Positions 8,118 through 16,723 of a stretch of DNA of 64,000 bases are shown here, one piece after another. The number at the start of each line of letters is the position of its first letter. The stretch's first letter is position 1. Both the position numbers and the translations under genes were made by a program. This stretch comes from Cytophagales bacterium. Lineage in GTDB: Bacteria > Bacteroidota > Bacteroidia > Cytophagales > Bernardetiaceae. The DNA lies in NCBI GenBank assembly GCA_004293815.1, contig RDZD01000020.1, forward strand, positions 1 to 64,000, written 5' to 3'. The notes beneath the pieces were generated by a model. It was not told where the DNA came from. It searched no databases and worked only from the letters and a program-made list of their open reading frames with translations.

Positions 8118-8492
8118 ATGATGAAATCATATTTTTGGCCTGTTATTTTGAGTATCATCCTCTTTGGGGGTATCAGCAGCTGTAAATGGGACAGTGAAGA
8201 AGAGCTATTTGACAACACTTCTTGCGATACTACAGACGTTCGCTACAGTTTGGTGATAAAACCTATTTTGGAAGACCAGTGTGTGGGCTGCCACAATGCA
8301 GGTTTTATGTCGGGCGACGTGAATTTGGAAACTCACAAAGACGTGTTGGTATATGTCAAAAATGGGTTGTTAATGGGTACAATCAAGCATGAACCAGGTT
8401 TTAGCCCTATGCCAAAAGGCGGCCAAAAGTTTTCAGACTGCCAAATACAGCAACTTCAGGCTTGGATTAACAAAGGTTCACCCAACGACTGA
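8118..8492 (+). CDS. Mono-haem cytochrome c-type lipoprotein
   Basis: Starting at ATG 8118 (or the adjacent ATG 8121) gives about 124 residues. The signal peptide ends in a lipobox (GGISSC, Cys22), so the protein should be membrane-anchored outside the inner membrane. A single haem-binding CVGCH lies at residues 55-59 and PMPKGG supplies a likely distal Met ligand, the layout of small c-type cytochromes. An upstream in-frame codon at 8070 would put a non-signal-like tail before the lipoprotein signal, so I reject it. A Wzi/RemB-like barrel gene follows 43 nt downstream on the same strand and may be co-transcribed. Electron partners are unknown. Confidence 0.85.
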   Translation: MMKSYFWPVILSIILFGGISSCKWDSEEELFDNTSCDTTDVRYSLVIKPILEDQCVGCHNAGFMSGDVNLETHKDVLVYVKNGLLMGTIKHEPGFSPMPKGGQKFSDCQIQQLQAWINKGSPND

Positions 8493-8535
8493 TTTTCTGA
8501 ACATCTAATAAAAATACTCTAGTTTTACTTTTTGT

Positions 8536-10230
8536 ATGAAAATTTTTTCTTCTTGTTTTTGGAGTGTGCTTTTGGCTTTGCTGGGTACTTGGGCAGACCT
8601 TTGCGCTCAGAACAGTTACGCTAATTTGGATCATAACTACAATCTGCTTGTAGACCGTTATGAGATTCAGTCAGGTAAGCACAGCAGCTATTTTCATGGA
8701 GGAGTTAAGCCACTCTCACGCCCCGATGTGGCCGCTTTTGCTGATACCCTCTTTAGCAACGAAGCTCTCAAAAAATCAAAGCTGGACGACTTCAATTTGC
8801 AATATCTCTGCGTGGATAACTGGGAATGGTCTAAGCATGCCAAATCAAAGAGTTTGGATCAACCTGTTCCGAAAATATATACTAAAAAAAGTGACTTTTT
8901 TTATGTCAAAGAGCCTAATTTTTCTTTGCATTTGAACCCAATCATACACTTTGGCATGGGCTCAGATCCGCTTATTGCACCCAACAGGGTGTTTATCAAT
9001 GCTAGAGGAGCAGAAATTTACGGCACTGTGGGTCAGAGAATAGGCTATTATGCGTCAGTGGCAGAGACACAAGCGCGATTTCCTCGTTACATCCGTAACG
9101 AAATAGATTCTTTTAATGTAGTTCCCAACGAAGCTTTTTGGAAAGATTTCAGAAATGGTGGTGTGGATTTTATCACCTCACGAGGCTATATCACTTGGCG
9201 CATGGCCAAGGTGGTACATGCTCAGTTTGGACATGATCGCCATTTTCTGGGGCATGGTTTCAGGTCTTTGGCTCTTTCAGATTACGCTGCTCCTTATCTT
9301 TTTCTCAAACTGCGCACCCAAGTTTGGAAGATTCAATACACCAATCTTTTTGCCCAGCTCACAGCTGATGTGCTCCGTGCCAATAATGTGTATCCAAAGA
9401 AATACATGGTCAATCACCACCTAAGCATGAACATTTTGCCCAACCTCAATGTGGGTTTGTTTGAGAGCGTGGTGTATGGCCGCAAAGATAACCGAGTGAA
9501 TGATGGCATAGAGCTAGGTTATTTGAATCCGCTTATTTTCTATCGCTCTATAGAGCAAAATCTAGGCTCTGCCGACAACGCTTTTCTGGGCTTAGATGCC
9601 AAATACTCTTTTATGAAAAGCTTTCAGATATATACCCAAGTGGTTTTAGATGAATTTGTTCTTAAAGAAGTGATGAACAGAAAAGGCTGGTGGGGTAACA
9701 AACAAGGCATTCAGCTTGGCGCAAAGTATATCAATGTTGGGGGCATCAATAACCTAGACCTGCAAATAGAGTACAATACCGTAAGGCCCTACACTTACAC
9801 TCACTTCAACTTTGAGGAGCTGTCCAACTACGCGCATTACAGGCAGTCTATGGCACATCCTATGGGAGCCAACTTCAAAGAAACGCTACTCATTGTACGC
9901 TATCAGCCTTATAAAAAATTTACGCTCACCAGCAAAATCATATCAGCTGTTTTTGGTGAAGACAGCGACGGTAAGAATTGGGGCGGTAACATTCTTAAAG
10001 ACAACACCACTTATGTACAGGAATATGGCAACAAAACAGGACAAGGTGTAAAAGCTAATTTGCTGATAGCTGACTTTTTAGGCTCTTACCAGTTTAGACA
10101 CAATCTCTTTTTTGATGGCCGCATTACTTACAGAAACAAACAGAGCCAAGATGATAAACTCGATCTCAGCTCTGTCATTGTTCACTTAGCAGTCAGGCTC
10201 AATATTGCAACAAGACCTTATGATTTCTAA
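8536..10230 (+). CDS. Wzi/RemB-like outer membrane beta-barrel protein
   Basis: A secreted 564-residue protein with an N-terminal signal peptide (ending near DLCAQ) and a long series of amphipathic beta strands. Segments such as VFINARGAEIYGTVGQRIGYYASVAETQ, HDRHFLGHGFRSL and LGYLNPLIFYRSIEQN resemble the Wzi capsule-assembly fold. In gliding Bacteroidota the same fold occurs in RemB, a motility-associated outer membrane protein. I therefore expect an 18-strand-type barrel that binds or anchors surface polysaccharide, or a gliding component. The preceding gene encodes a cytochrome c lipoprotein on the same strand. Assignment to Wzi versus RemB cannot be settled by eye. Confidence 0.7.
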   Translation: MKIFSSCFWSVLLALLGTWADLCAQNSYANLDHNYNLLVDRYEIQSGKHSSYFHGGVKPLSRPDVAAFADTLFSNEALKKSKLDDFNLQYLCVDNWEWSKHAKSKSLDQPVPKIYTKKSDFFYVKEPNFSLHLNPIIHFGMGSDPLIAPNRVFINARGAEIYGTVGQRIGYYASVAETQARFPRYIRNEIDSFNVVPNEAFWKDFRNGGVDFITSRGYITWRMAKVVHAQFGHDRHFLGHGFRSLALSDYAAPYLFLKLRTQVWKIQYTNLFAQLTADVLRANNVYPKKYMVNHHLSMNILPNLNVGLFESVVYGRKDNRVNDGIELGYLNPLIFYRSIEQNLGSADNAFLGLDAKYSFMKSFQIYTQVVLDEFVLKEVMNRKGWWGNKQGIQLGAKYINVGGINNLDLQIEYNTVRPYTYTHFNFEELSNYAHYRQSMAHPMGANFKETLLIVRYQPYKKFTLTSKIISAVFGEDSDGKNWGGNILKDNTTYVQEYGNKTGQGVKANLLIADFLGSYQFRHNLFFDGRITYRNKQSQDDKLDLSSVIVHLAVRLNIATRPYDF

Positions 10231-10245
10231 GGCGGCACTTAAAAA

Positions 10246-11733
10246 CTATGCCTCATCATACGTCCAAGTAATGCCCGTCTTCATGTCTTTAAAAGCTAAG
10301 CCCATAGACTTGGCAATGGCGCGTAGGGCATCTACCCGCTCAAAGTTTTTCTCAGATTTTGCGGCGGCATAATCGCTGAGCAAAACAGAAACCAAGCCCT
10401 CTGTCTTTGGTTGCTCTTCAACCAAGCCCAATACTTTTTCGGTGATGTCGATGTAGGTGGTCTTCAAACGAGCATATGAAGCGGCATCTAAGTCTGCTAA
10501 ACTGAGCTGACCCGCCTCAAACTGACTAAGCTTCTTGGCCAAGTCAAATAAGGCTGCTAAAGCCACAGCTGTATTGAAATCGTCATCCAGACCAGCAAGA
10601 ACACGTTCACAGGTTTTGAGTAGTTCTGCAATCAGCTTGTCGTTTGGCGCATGATAGCTTTGAGGCTCTGTGAGCCTTTTAGCAATCCTGAGACCATTCA
10701 TTAATTTTTTATAGCCAATTTGTGCGGCCTTAAGCGCATCTGCCGAAAGATCCATAGTGCTGCGGTAATGCGTTTGTAAAAACGCAAAACGCAAAGTCAT
10801 GGGGCTAAAAGGCTGAGATAAAAGCGGATGAGAGCCTAAAAAAAGCTCCTTAGGTAGTATCGAGTTGCCTAATGACTTACTCATTTTTTGGCCGTTCATG
10901 GTGAGCATGTTGGCGTGCATCCAGTAGCGAACAGGTGCGTGCTCGTGTGCGCCACGTGCCTGTGCAATTTCGCACTCATGATGAGGAAACTGCAAATCCA
11001 TACCTCCACCGTGTATGTCAAAGACCTGTCCTAAATACTTGGTACTCATGGCTGAGCACTCAATGTGCCAGCCAGGAAAACCTTCACCCCAAGGCGAAGG
11101 CCAACGCATGATGTGCGCGCTGTTGGCTAGCTTCCAAAGCGCAAAATCTGCAGGGTGTTTTTTATCATTCTGGCCGTCCAAATCGCGTGTGCTGCTCAAT
11201 AAATCCTCTACGACTCTGCCTGAAAGCTCGCCATAGGGGTAGTTTTTGAGGTAAGCCGGCACATCAAAATACACCGAACCATTGGCCACATACGCATAGC
11301 CACGCGCCAGAATCTGCTCAATGAGCGTGATTTGTTCCGAGATGTGTCCTGTGGCAGTGGGTTCTATACTTGGTGGCAGATTATTGAGTTGCTGCATGAC
11401 CTTATGAAACCCTACAGTGTAGCGTTGCACAATCTCCATAGGCTCTAGGTTTTCTAACTTGGCCCGCTTGGCTATTTTGTCTTCGCCCTCATCCACATCG
11501 TCCACCAGATGTCCCACATCGGTAATATTGCGCAAATAACGCACCTGATAGCCCAAATATCTCAGATAGCGAACCACTACATCAAAGGTAGTAAAAGTTC
11601 TACAGTTGCCTAAATGTACATCGCTATAAACGGTGGGGCCGCACACATAAATGCCTACATGAGGGGCGTGAAGTGGTTCGAAAAGAACTTTCTTGCGGCT
11701 AAGCGTGTTGTAAATTTTTAGGGAACTGTTCAT
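10246..11733 (-). CDS. cysS: Cysteinyl-tRNA synthetase
   Basis: A class I aminoacyl-tRNA synthetase of 495 residues that charges tRNA-Cys. It opens with the diagnostic YVCGPTVYSDVHLGNCRT (HIGH-type motif HLGN; zinc ligand Cys31), continues with WHIECSAMS and FPHHECEIAQ carrying the other zinc ligands, and has KMSKSLGNS near residue 281. The C-terminal DALR-type helical region ends in a short tail. The size fits the bacterial enzyme. It is convergent with the Wzi-like gene, with only 15 nt between stops, and 123 nt separate it from gcvH upstream. Confidence 0.97.
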   Translation of the reverse strand: MNSSLKIYNTLSRKKVLFEPLHAPHVGIYVCGPTVYSDVHLGNCRTFTTFDVVVRYLRYLGYQVRYLRNITDVGHLVDDVDEGEDKIAKRAKLENLEPMEIVQRYTVGFHKVMQQLNNLPPSIEPTATGHISEQITLIEQILARGYAYVANGSVYFDVPAYLKNYPYGELSGRVVEDLLSSTRDLDGQNDKKHPADFALWKLANSAHIMRWPSPWGEGFPGWHIECSAMSTKYLGQVFDIHGGGMDLQFPHHECEIAQARGAHEHAPVRYWMHANMLTMNGQKMSKSLGNSILPKELFLGSHPLLSQPFSPMTLRFAFLQTHYRSTMDLSADALKAAQIGYKKLMNGLRIAKRLTEPQSYHAPNDKLIAELLKTCERVLAGLDDDFNTAVALAALFDLAKKLSQFEAGQLSLADLDAASYARLKTTYIDITEKVLGLVEEQPKTEGLVSVLLSDYAAAKSEKNFERVDALRAIAKSMGLAFKDMKTGITWTYDEA

Positions 11734-11856
11734 GATTCAACAAAAGAAAAGTAAATGGGTAAATTATAGCTGTAATGCCTATATACAACAAAGCATACGC
11801 AACTCTGCTTTTGATAGTTGCGCACACTTTGTGATTTTTTAAAATGGTTTGCCGCT

Positions 11857-12237
11857 TTACGCGCCAATGAGAGCCTTATAGTCTGCCACGCTAAGCAAAG
11901 CTGCTACGTCTGCCACATTGCTCACCTGCACTTTCACCATCCAGCCAGCACCGTAAGGGTCGTTATTAACGGTATCGGGAGCATCTGCAAGACCTTCATT
12001 GAAGGCCAGCACCTTTCCTGTGATGGGCATATAGAGGTCTGAGACGGTTTTAACCGCTTCTACTGTACCAAATACGGCATTAGCTGACACTGTTTCGCCC
12101 ACAGTGTTGATATCCACATACACGATGTCGCCAAGTTCTTTTTGGGCATAGTCTGTGATACCCACATAAGCCGTGTCGCCCTCAAGACGTATCCATTCGT
12201 GCTCTTTGGTGTACTTTAATTCAGCAGGAAAATTCAT
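11857..12237 (-). CDS. gcvH: Glycine cleavage system H protein
   Basis: Starting at ATG 12237 gives the normal 126-residue lipoyl carrier ([15 protein letters not shown]). The lipoylated lysine is Lys63 in [15 protein letters not shown], and [13 protein letters not shown] is the conserved C-terminal part. An open frame extending further upstream (to 12549) codes for unrelated low-quality sequence and overlaps the divergent gene, so it is not used. H protein shuttles the aminomethyl group between GcvP and GcvT; neither is in the window. It reads divergently from the TonB-C-like gene at 12460. Confidence 0.95.
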   Translation of the reverse strand: MNFPAELKYTKEHEWIRLEGDTAYVGITDYAQKELGDIVYVDINTVGETVSANAVFGTVEAVKTVSDLYMPITGKVLAFNEGLADAPDTVNNDPYGAGWMVKVQVSNVADVAALLSVADYKALIGA

Positions 12238-12459
12238 ATAGCAAAGTGATGGTTTTATACTTAAAATTTTTGTGCAAATAAACCAAATTTTATCAATGGT
12301 AAGCCATCTGCGTGAAAAAAAATTTCTACTGTTTAAAAAGTGCTTTTTTTTGTTTAAATCCTTAACCTTTGTGGAAAATATCACCCCTCTTGCATCTTGA
12401 TACAGGAACTCAACCCCAGATTCCAGCACAATGCAGTACAGATGACTAATAATTATCCC

Positions 12460-13182
12460 ATGAAAAAGTTTAGTTTCTTTTTTATACTGGTCTTGATAAG
12501 CACAAATATATTTGCTCAAGCCACCATCAAAAAGGTGATTCATACACATGCCCGCTACCGCGAAGAGGTAGAAGTCTTAAAAAGCAATCCCGAAGTTCTT
12601 CACGGTCAGTATAAATGCCATGTGATGGTAGGTTTTGACGGAGGAAAAGCCTACGTGACGGGCTACTACGAAAATGGTAGAAAAACAGGTCTTTGGGAAG
12701 AATACGGCTCTAGGGGTCACTATAAAAATGGCAGAAAAGTAGGCGAGTGGCGTTATGTGGATAAAGAAGGTCGTTTATGTCAAATTTATGACCACACCAA
12801 ACGACAATTTGTTTTGAAAACAGAAGGATCCCAACCTTTTAAAAATGGGCAGTTGTTAGATGGCAGCCCTATAGAATCTTCAAGTTTTATTGGAGGGAGT
12901 TATTACCACATGAGTCTTTGCGCTCGCTATTGGTCTTTTACAAAAGAAGCCATAGATGCTAACGCTCAGGGTCGCGTGGTGGCACGCCTATACATAGACG
13001 AGACAGGCGAAGTGATTAACTACAAAATTATAGAAACCCCTGGTTATGGCTTGGAAGAGAGCTTTAAAAATGTGTTTGAGAAAATCCTCAAGACAGATAT
13101 TTATTTTGACCCGCCTCGCGTTAATGGCAAACCCAAAGCCTGTTCGCTCGCAACCGATATCAATTTCAACATCAAACAGTAG
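12460..13182 (+). CDS. Secreted MORN/YwqK-like protein with TonB-like C-terminal domain
   Basis: From ATG 12460 the protein has 240 residues, starting with a signal peptide ([20 protein letters not shown]). Residues about 50-110 carry MORN-like repeats ([38 protein letters not shown]). The C-terminal third ([38 protein letters not shown]...[11 protein letters not shown]) looks like the TonB C-terminal fold used to contact outer membrane receptors, here without a transmembrane anchor or Pro-rich linker. Such proteins are common and uncharacterised in Bacteroidota. It may be periplasmic or secreted. The extended in-frame start at 12397 lacks a signal peptide and is rejected. Confidence 0.75.
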   Translation: MKKFSFFFILVLISTNIFAQATIKKVIHTHARYREEVEVLKSNPEVLHGQYKCHVMVGFDGGKAYVTGYYENGRKTGLWEEYGSRGHYKNGRKVGEWRYVDKEGRLCQIYDHTKRQFVLKTEGSQPFKNGQLLDGSPIESSSFIGGSYYHMSLCARYWSFTKEAIDANAQGRVVARLYIDETGEVINYKIIETPGYGLEESFKNVFEKILKTDIYFDPPRVNGKPKACSLATDINFNIKQ

Positions 13183-13189
13183 TCTAGGT

Positions 13190-13244
13190 TAATGCAAAGT
13201 GAGTACAAGGCTTTAACAAAGACAGACTGACTCACTTTGCATTA
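13190..13244 (+). terminator. 15-bp inverted repeat after the MORN/TonB-C gene
   Basis: Perfect arms (13190-13204 and 13230-13244) enclose a 25-nt loop, 8 nt after the stop codon. No U run follows, so it may be a 3'-end-protecting hairpin or a weak terminator rather than a classical one. Confidence 0.5.
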
Positions 13245-13292
13245 CAAAAAAACTGGAGAACCCTCAAAATATAAATTTAAGGATCTTCAGAT

Positions 13293-13397
13293 TTATTTAT
13301 TGTTATTTTTTGTTATCAGTAGCACTACAGCAATGACTCCCACAACCACAGCGATACAAATCAAAATAGTGACCATTGGTATATTGGTTAGACCCAT
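13293..13397 (-). CDS. 34-residue single-pass membrane peptide downstream of msrA
   Basis: A short open frame begins at ATG 13397, only 8 nt after the msrA stop and in the same direction, and ends with TAA at 13293-13295. It encodes MGLTNIPMVTILICIAVVVG followed by VIAVVLLITKNNNK: one hydrophobic helix of about 22 residues with a positively charged tail, which fits a small inner membrane protein with its C-terminus in the cytoplasm. The spacing suggests translation coupled with msrA. The opposite-strand open frame covering this stretch is low-complexity and I read it as its shadow. I know of no family; function unknown. Confidence 0.6.
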   Translation of the reverse strand: MGLTNIPMVTILICIAVVVGVIAVVLLITKNNNK

Positions 13398-13405
13398 AAT
13401 ATGCG

Positions 13406-14080
13406 TTATTTTAATTTTTGGTTATATTGTTTTTTAAACTTTTGGATTTTTGGACTAATTACATAACTGCAATAACCCTGTTCAGGATTGCGGTTGTAAT
13501 AGTTTTGATGGTAGGCTTCAGCCTTATAAAACTTAGTAAGAGGACTCACCTCTGTTACAATGGGCTTACCAAACAAATTGGCATTTTGTAAAGCGGTTTT
13601 TACGCTATCTGTTGCCTTTTTTTGTTCTTCATTATGATAAAACACCACTGAACGATACTGCGTACCCACGTCCGCACCCTGCCGATTGAGCTGGGTGGGA
13701 TCGTGAACATTGAAAAATATTTCTACAAGATCTGCAAAACCTATTTGTGAAGGATCAAAAGTAATTTGTATCACTTCGGCATGGCCTGTTGTACCTGTAC
13801 AAATATCGTCATAAGTAGGATTAAGTGTTTGACCACCCGCATACCCCGACTCTACTTTTTGTACACCTTTGAGCATCAAAAAAACTGCCTCTACACACCA
13901 GAAACAACCACCGCCAAAAGTAGCAGTTTCAAATTTATCGCTTAAGTTTGTCGTATTCAAGGGTTCTAAATCAAGAGTTTGGGATTGGGTAAGGGTCTGT
14001 TGAGTGTCTTTGGGCGAAGCCAGAGACGAGCAAGCTACTAACGTAACAACAAAAGATAATAACGTAAGCCACTGTTTCAT
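13406..14080 (-). CDS. msrA: Peptide methionine sulfoxide reductase MsrA, lipoprotein form
   Basis: A 224-residue MsrA that reduces methionine-S-sulfoxide in oxidised proteins. The catalytic motif is GGGCFWCVEAVF with nucleophile Cys59, followed by the usual GYAGG, GHAEVIQI and YRSVVFYHNEEQ segments. A further Cys near the C-terminus (GYCSYV) may act as recycling thiol. The N-terminal lipobox (TLVAC, Cys17) and a Ser/Thr/Gln-rich linker point to a membrane-anchored, periplasm-facing enzyme instead of the cytoplasmic form. A 34-residue membrane peptide follows after 8 nt; the upstream PH-like membrane protein gene ends 29 nt before it. Confidence 0.95.
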   Translation of the reverse strand: MKQWLTLLSFVVTLVACSSLASPKDTQQTLTQSQTLDLEPLNTTNLSDKFETATFGGGCFWCVEAVFLMLKGVQKVESGYAGGQTLNPTYDDICTGTTGHAEVIQITFDPSQIGFADLVEIFFNVHDPTQLNRQGADVGTQYRSVVFYHNEEQKKATDSVKTALQNANLFGKPIVTEVSPLTKFYKAEAYHQNYYNRNPEQGYCSYVISPKIQKFKKQYNQKLK

Positions 14081-14109
14081 GGGATTGTTTTAAAAAACGT
14101 TGTAAATTA

Positions 14110-14613
14110 TTAGAAACCAAGCACTTTTTGCATAACTCTTTCTATTGCTTCCGGTTGCTCTGTACCAATCAAAATTTTCTTACCGTTTTGAAGGTATAGC
14201 TGCAGTCCTATATTGCCCGAAATGTTGTATGCCTTACCGTTGATGAGTGAATAACGCAAACCCCAGCCGCCATATTCCATAAGCGGTTCGTAAGTACGTA
14301 CCTCATATGATTCAATATCAGAGCACTTTATTTTAACAGGCGAAAACTGAAAAGGTTTGTATTGAACCGCAATGTAGTCGCTGGTAATGATAGTTCTAAG
14401 CGTCATATACCTAAACAATAGCCAAACAAGCACACCAGCCCCCAGCGCAAGTCCTGCTACGCCCAAGGCACTACTATTGAGCCTACCTCTGGATAAATAG
14501 GGAATGATAACAACTACAGTCAAGATAGTTGTAGTGATTAGAATAAGAATGGATTGGACGATAAGGATCATGCCTTTGGCGGTCTGTTTCTCCTCAAATT
14601 CTACGGATTGCAT
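14110..14613 (-). CDS. Membrane protein with PH-like C-terminal domain
   Basis: From ATG 14613 (MQSVEFEEKQ) the product is 167 residues. Two hydrophobic segments (about residues 17-40 and 51-70) anchor it. The cytoplasmic C-terminal half (IITSDYIAVQYKPFQFSPVKIKCSDIESYEVRTYEP...GGWGLRYS...GLQLYLQNGKKILIGTEQPEAIERVM) has the strand pattern of bacterial PH-like domains. No enzymatic motif is visible and the role is unknown. It precedes msrA by 29 nt on the same strand, so the two and the micropeptide may form one operon. Confidence 0.75.
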   Translation of the reverse strand: MQSVEFEEKQTAKGMILIVQSILILITTTILTVVVIIPYLSRGRLNSSALGVAGLALGAGVLVWLLFRYMTLRTIITSDYIAVQYKPFQFSPVKIKCSDIESYEVRTYEPLMEYGGWGLRYSLINGKAYNISGNIGLQLYLQNGKKILIGTEQPEAIERVMQKVLGF

Positions 14614-14984
14614 AATTTTAGTCTGTGTTTTAGTTTTGTTAAGTGTTGTGTATTGAAGTGATTTCTTCCACACCAATTGACCGAATATATAAACGAGTAA
14701 ACTTTAAAAAGAGTTTTAGCTTTAAGAACTAAGCGTATATAAAGTTCTTTTGTCAACAAAAATTTTGAGTTTTGCTGATAATAAAAACCATTGATGTAAT
14801 CAGTGTCACTCTAGTTTCTGTAACTTTTTATCTATTTTTAGCGTAAAATTAAGTTCAAAAGAGTGTATTTTAATCAAATACTTTTTTAATTTTGGCGTTT
14901 AAAAGTATGTTGCTTTCCAACATTTATAAAGTTTAGAATACAAAAAAGCTCATTTGCTGTCTTTTACTATAATTTACGATAACG
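14614..14984. other. 371-nt intergenic region, divergent promoters expected
   Basis: AT-rich DNA between two divergent genes. TAATTTTG at 14887-14894 matches the -7 box for rightward transcription of the YtxH/DUF1573 pair, but no good -33 box lies at the right distance. No open frame over 20 codons or strong hairpin was found. Confidence 0.4.
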
Positions 14985-15296
14985 ATGAACAATCAAGAGA
15001 ATAATAACGTCCCTTATTTCCTAACATTTTTGGGCGGTGCTGCGCTGGGTGCCATTGCTGGTATTCTTTATGCGCCCGACAGCGGCAAAAACATACGTGA
15101 CAGCCTAAGCTTCCGACTAGACAACTCTCTCGACAAACTCAGAGCCAGTGTGGAAAAACTTGCACGCAGCAAACATGAGCCTACCAACTCTGCCCAAGAA
15201 GAAGGCCAAAAAGTGATTACTGAAGTCAAAGAAAAGGCTGAGCAGCTGCTCACTGATGTGGAAGATTTACTGGCTCAAATGCGTCTACAGAAATAG
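14985..15296 (+). CDS. YtxH-like small membrane protein
   Basis: This 103-residue protein has the YtxH arrangement. A glycine-rich hydrophobic segment (FLTFLGGAALGAIAGILYAP) is followed by DSGKNIRDSL and an amphipathic, charged helical tail of about 65 residues. Members are widespread, often stress-related, and lack a defined biochemical role. It should sit in the inner membrane with the helix in the cytoplasm. It is 46 nt upstream of the DUF1573 lipoprotein gene and probably shares its transcript. Confidence 0.85.
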   Translation: MNNQENNNVPYFLTFLGGAALGAIAGILYAPDSGKNIRDSLSFRLDNSLDKLRASVEKLARSKHEPTNSAQEEGQKVITEVKEKAEQLLTDVEDLLAQMRLQK

Positions 15297-15342
15297 TTTT
15301 GATTTTACTGACCTCTTGTCATAATTTATACCAAGCATTCAC

Positions 15343-15852
15343 ATGAAAAATATAGCGTTGATTTGTTTTTTGATGTGTTTAGGTTTTTCAGCATGTCAAA
15401 ACCCTCAAACCGCTTCTGATGCCAGCTCTGACTCTGCCCAAGATGCTAACGGAGTAGTATTGGCCGAAGACATGCCTAAACAGAAAATTGACACTGCCAA
15501 TCTGCCTATTTTTGAGTTTGAAACCATGGAGCATGATTTTGGTAAAATCAAAGAAGGCGAAGTCGTAAGTTTTGAGTATAAATTTAAAAATGTGGGCAAA
15601 TCTCCTTTGGTTATTGAAGATGCTAAAGCCACCTGCGGCTGCACCAAGCCAAAGTATCCTAAAGAAGCCGTGCCGCCAGGTGGTTCTGGCAAGATTTCTG
15701 TCACTTTCGACAGCAAAGGCAAACAGGGCTTCATGCAAAAACCTGTTGTTGTCATTTCGAACGTTCTTGAGGCCAATACGTCCTTGTTTTTTAAGGGTGA
15801 GGTAGAGGTAATAGACAACAACATGGGGCCTCTCAACAAAACCGCCAACTAA
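15343..15852 (+). CDS. DUF1573 domain lipoprotein
   Basis: The 169-residue product begins with a lipoprotein signal (LCFLMCLGFSAC style, lipid Cys at residue 18). It then has an acidic/serine-rich linker and a single DUF1573 immunoglobulin-like domain (FETMEHDFGKIKEGEVVSFEYKFKNVGKSPLVI...ATCGCTKPKYP...PGGSGKISVTFDSKGKQGF). The CGC pair is conserved in the family. Function is not established; such proteins are abundant surface or periplasmic proteins in Bacteroidota. It is convergent with the amidase gene, with 23 nt between stops. Confidence 0.9.
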   Translation: MKNIALICFLMCLGFSACQNPQTASDASSDSAQDANGVVLAEDMPKQKIDTANLPIFEFETMEHDFGKIKEGEVVSFEYKFKNVGKSPLVIEDAKATCGCTKPKYPKEAVPPGGSGKISVTFDSKGKQGFMQKPVVVISNVLEANTSLFFKGEVEVIDNNMGPLNKTAN

Positions 15853-15875
15853 CTTTTTGAAGCTTTAAAGCTGGC

Positions 15876-16673
15876 CTATTTACTGTCCACTTCTTTTTTA
15901 TAGCTTTTAAAAGCTCTGAAAAAGCAGTTAGCCATCATGTTTTGGCCTTCAATGGTGTTCAAGTATTTTTCTTCTGCCGAGTTGGTCAAGAAGCCTGTTT
16001 CTATGAGCACACTAGGCATAGAGGTTTTCCAAAGTACTAAAAAACCGCTTTGCTTTACACCTCTGGACGTTCTCTTGGCATAGTTTTTTACTTCAGACTC
16101 AATTTTCTGGGCAAATCTCAAGCTCTGTGCTTGATTTGCGCTCTGATAATTAGACATTCTGATGTAAGACAACATGCTGTTGGGGTCAAAGTTCTGGTAC
16201 CGCTTTTTGTAGTCTTCTTCTTGTAAAATGGAGGCATTTTCGCGCATAGCCACCTCCAAATTATCCTCTGTTTTATGTGTGCCCATGACGTAAGTTTCTG
16301 TTCCGTAGGTACTTTTGTTTTTAGACGCGTTGCAGTGTACAGAAATAAATAAGTCTGCTTTATTGCGGTTGGCAATGGCTGCTCGCTCGTCAAGCGGAAT
16401 AAAAACATCGGTTTTACGGGTATAAATAACCTTTACATTCGGAAACTCTTTATTGATAAGTTTGCCCAAGGCCAAAACAATAGACAGCGCAATAAACTTT
16501 TCGTGCTTGTGCACACGCCCTAGTGTGCCAGGATCTTTGCCACCATGCCCTGCGTCTAAAACAACCGTCATTAGTTTTTTTTCGGGCTGTTTTGTTTGTA
16601 CTGACACCATGCAAAGGCTAAGCAGTAAAAAACCTAGAAATCTAAGAGCTATGCGGGGCATTGCATTTTTCAT
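15876..16673 (-). CDS. N-acetylmuramoyl-L-alanine amidase (AmiC-type)
   Basis: A 265-residue Amidase_3 enzyme that cleaves the amide bond between MurNAc and the stem peptide, probably during cell separation. Zinc ligands are His43 (VLDAGHGGKDPG), Glu58 (HKHEKF) and His113 (SVHCNAS); the catalytic Glu225 is in SVLIETGFLTN. A signal peptide precedes the domain, so it acts in the periplasm. There is no AMIN or SPOR domain, so targeting must come from elsewhere. It is 50 nt downstream of murF on the same strand, suggesting a cell-wall pair. Confidence 0.94.
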   Translation of the reverse strand: MKNAMPRIALRFLGFLLLSLCMVSVQTKQPEKKLMTVVLDAGHGGKDPGTLGRVHKHEKFIALSIVLALGKLINKEFPNVKVIYTRKTDVFIPLDERAAIANRNKADLFISVHCNASKNKSTYGTETYVMGTHKTEDNLEVAMRENASILQEEDYKKRYQNFDPNSMLSYIRMSNYQSANQAQSLRFAQKIESEVKNYAKRTSRGVKQSGFLVLWKTSMPSVLIETGFLTNSAEEKYLNTIEGQNMMANCFFRAFKSYKKEVDSK

Positions 16674-16723
16674 AGTTGCTTTATGTGGTTAATGGATTGA
16701 TGCATATTTTAGAAGCGTTTTGA

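Noticed and set aside
12238-12549. N-terminal extension of gcvH and of the divergent gene's frame
   Set aside because: Would make the two genes overlap head to head; the 126-residue H protein and the signal-peptide start fit their families.
13237-13437. 66-codon hydrophobic plus-strand open frame
   Set aside because: It mirrors the minus-strand 34-residue peptide and runs into the msrA 3' end; the minus-strand frame has better position and start.
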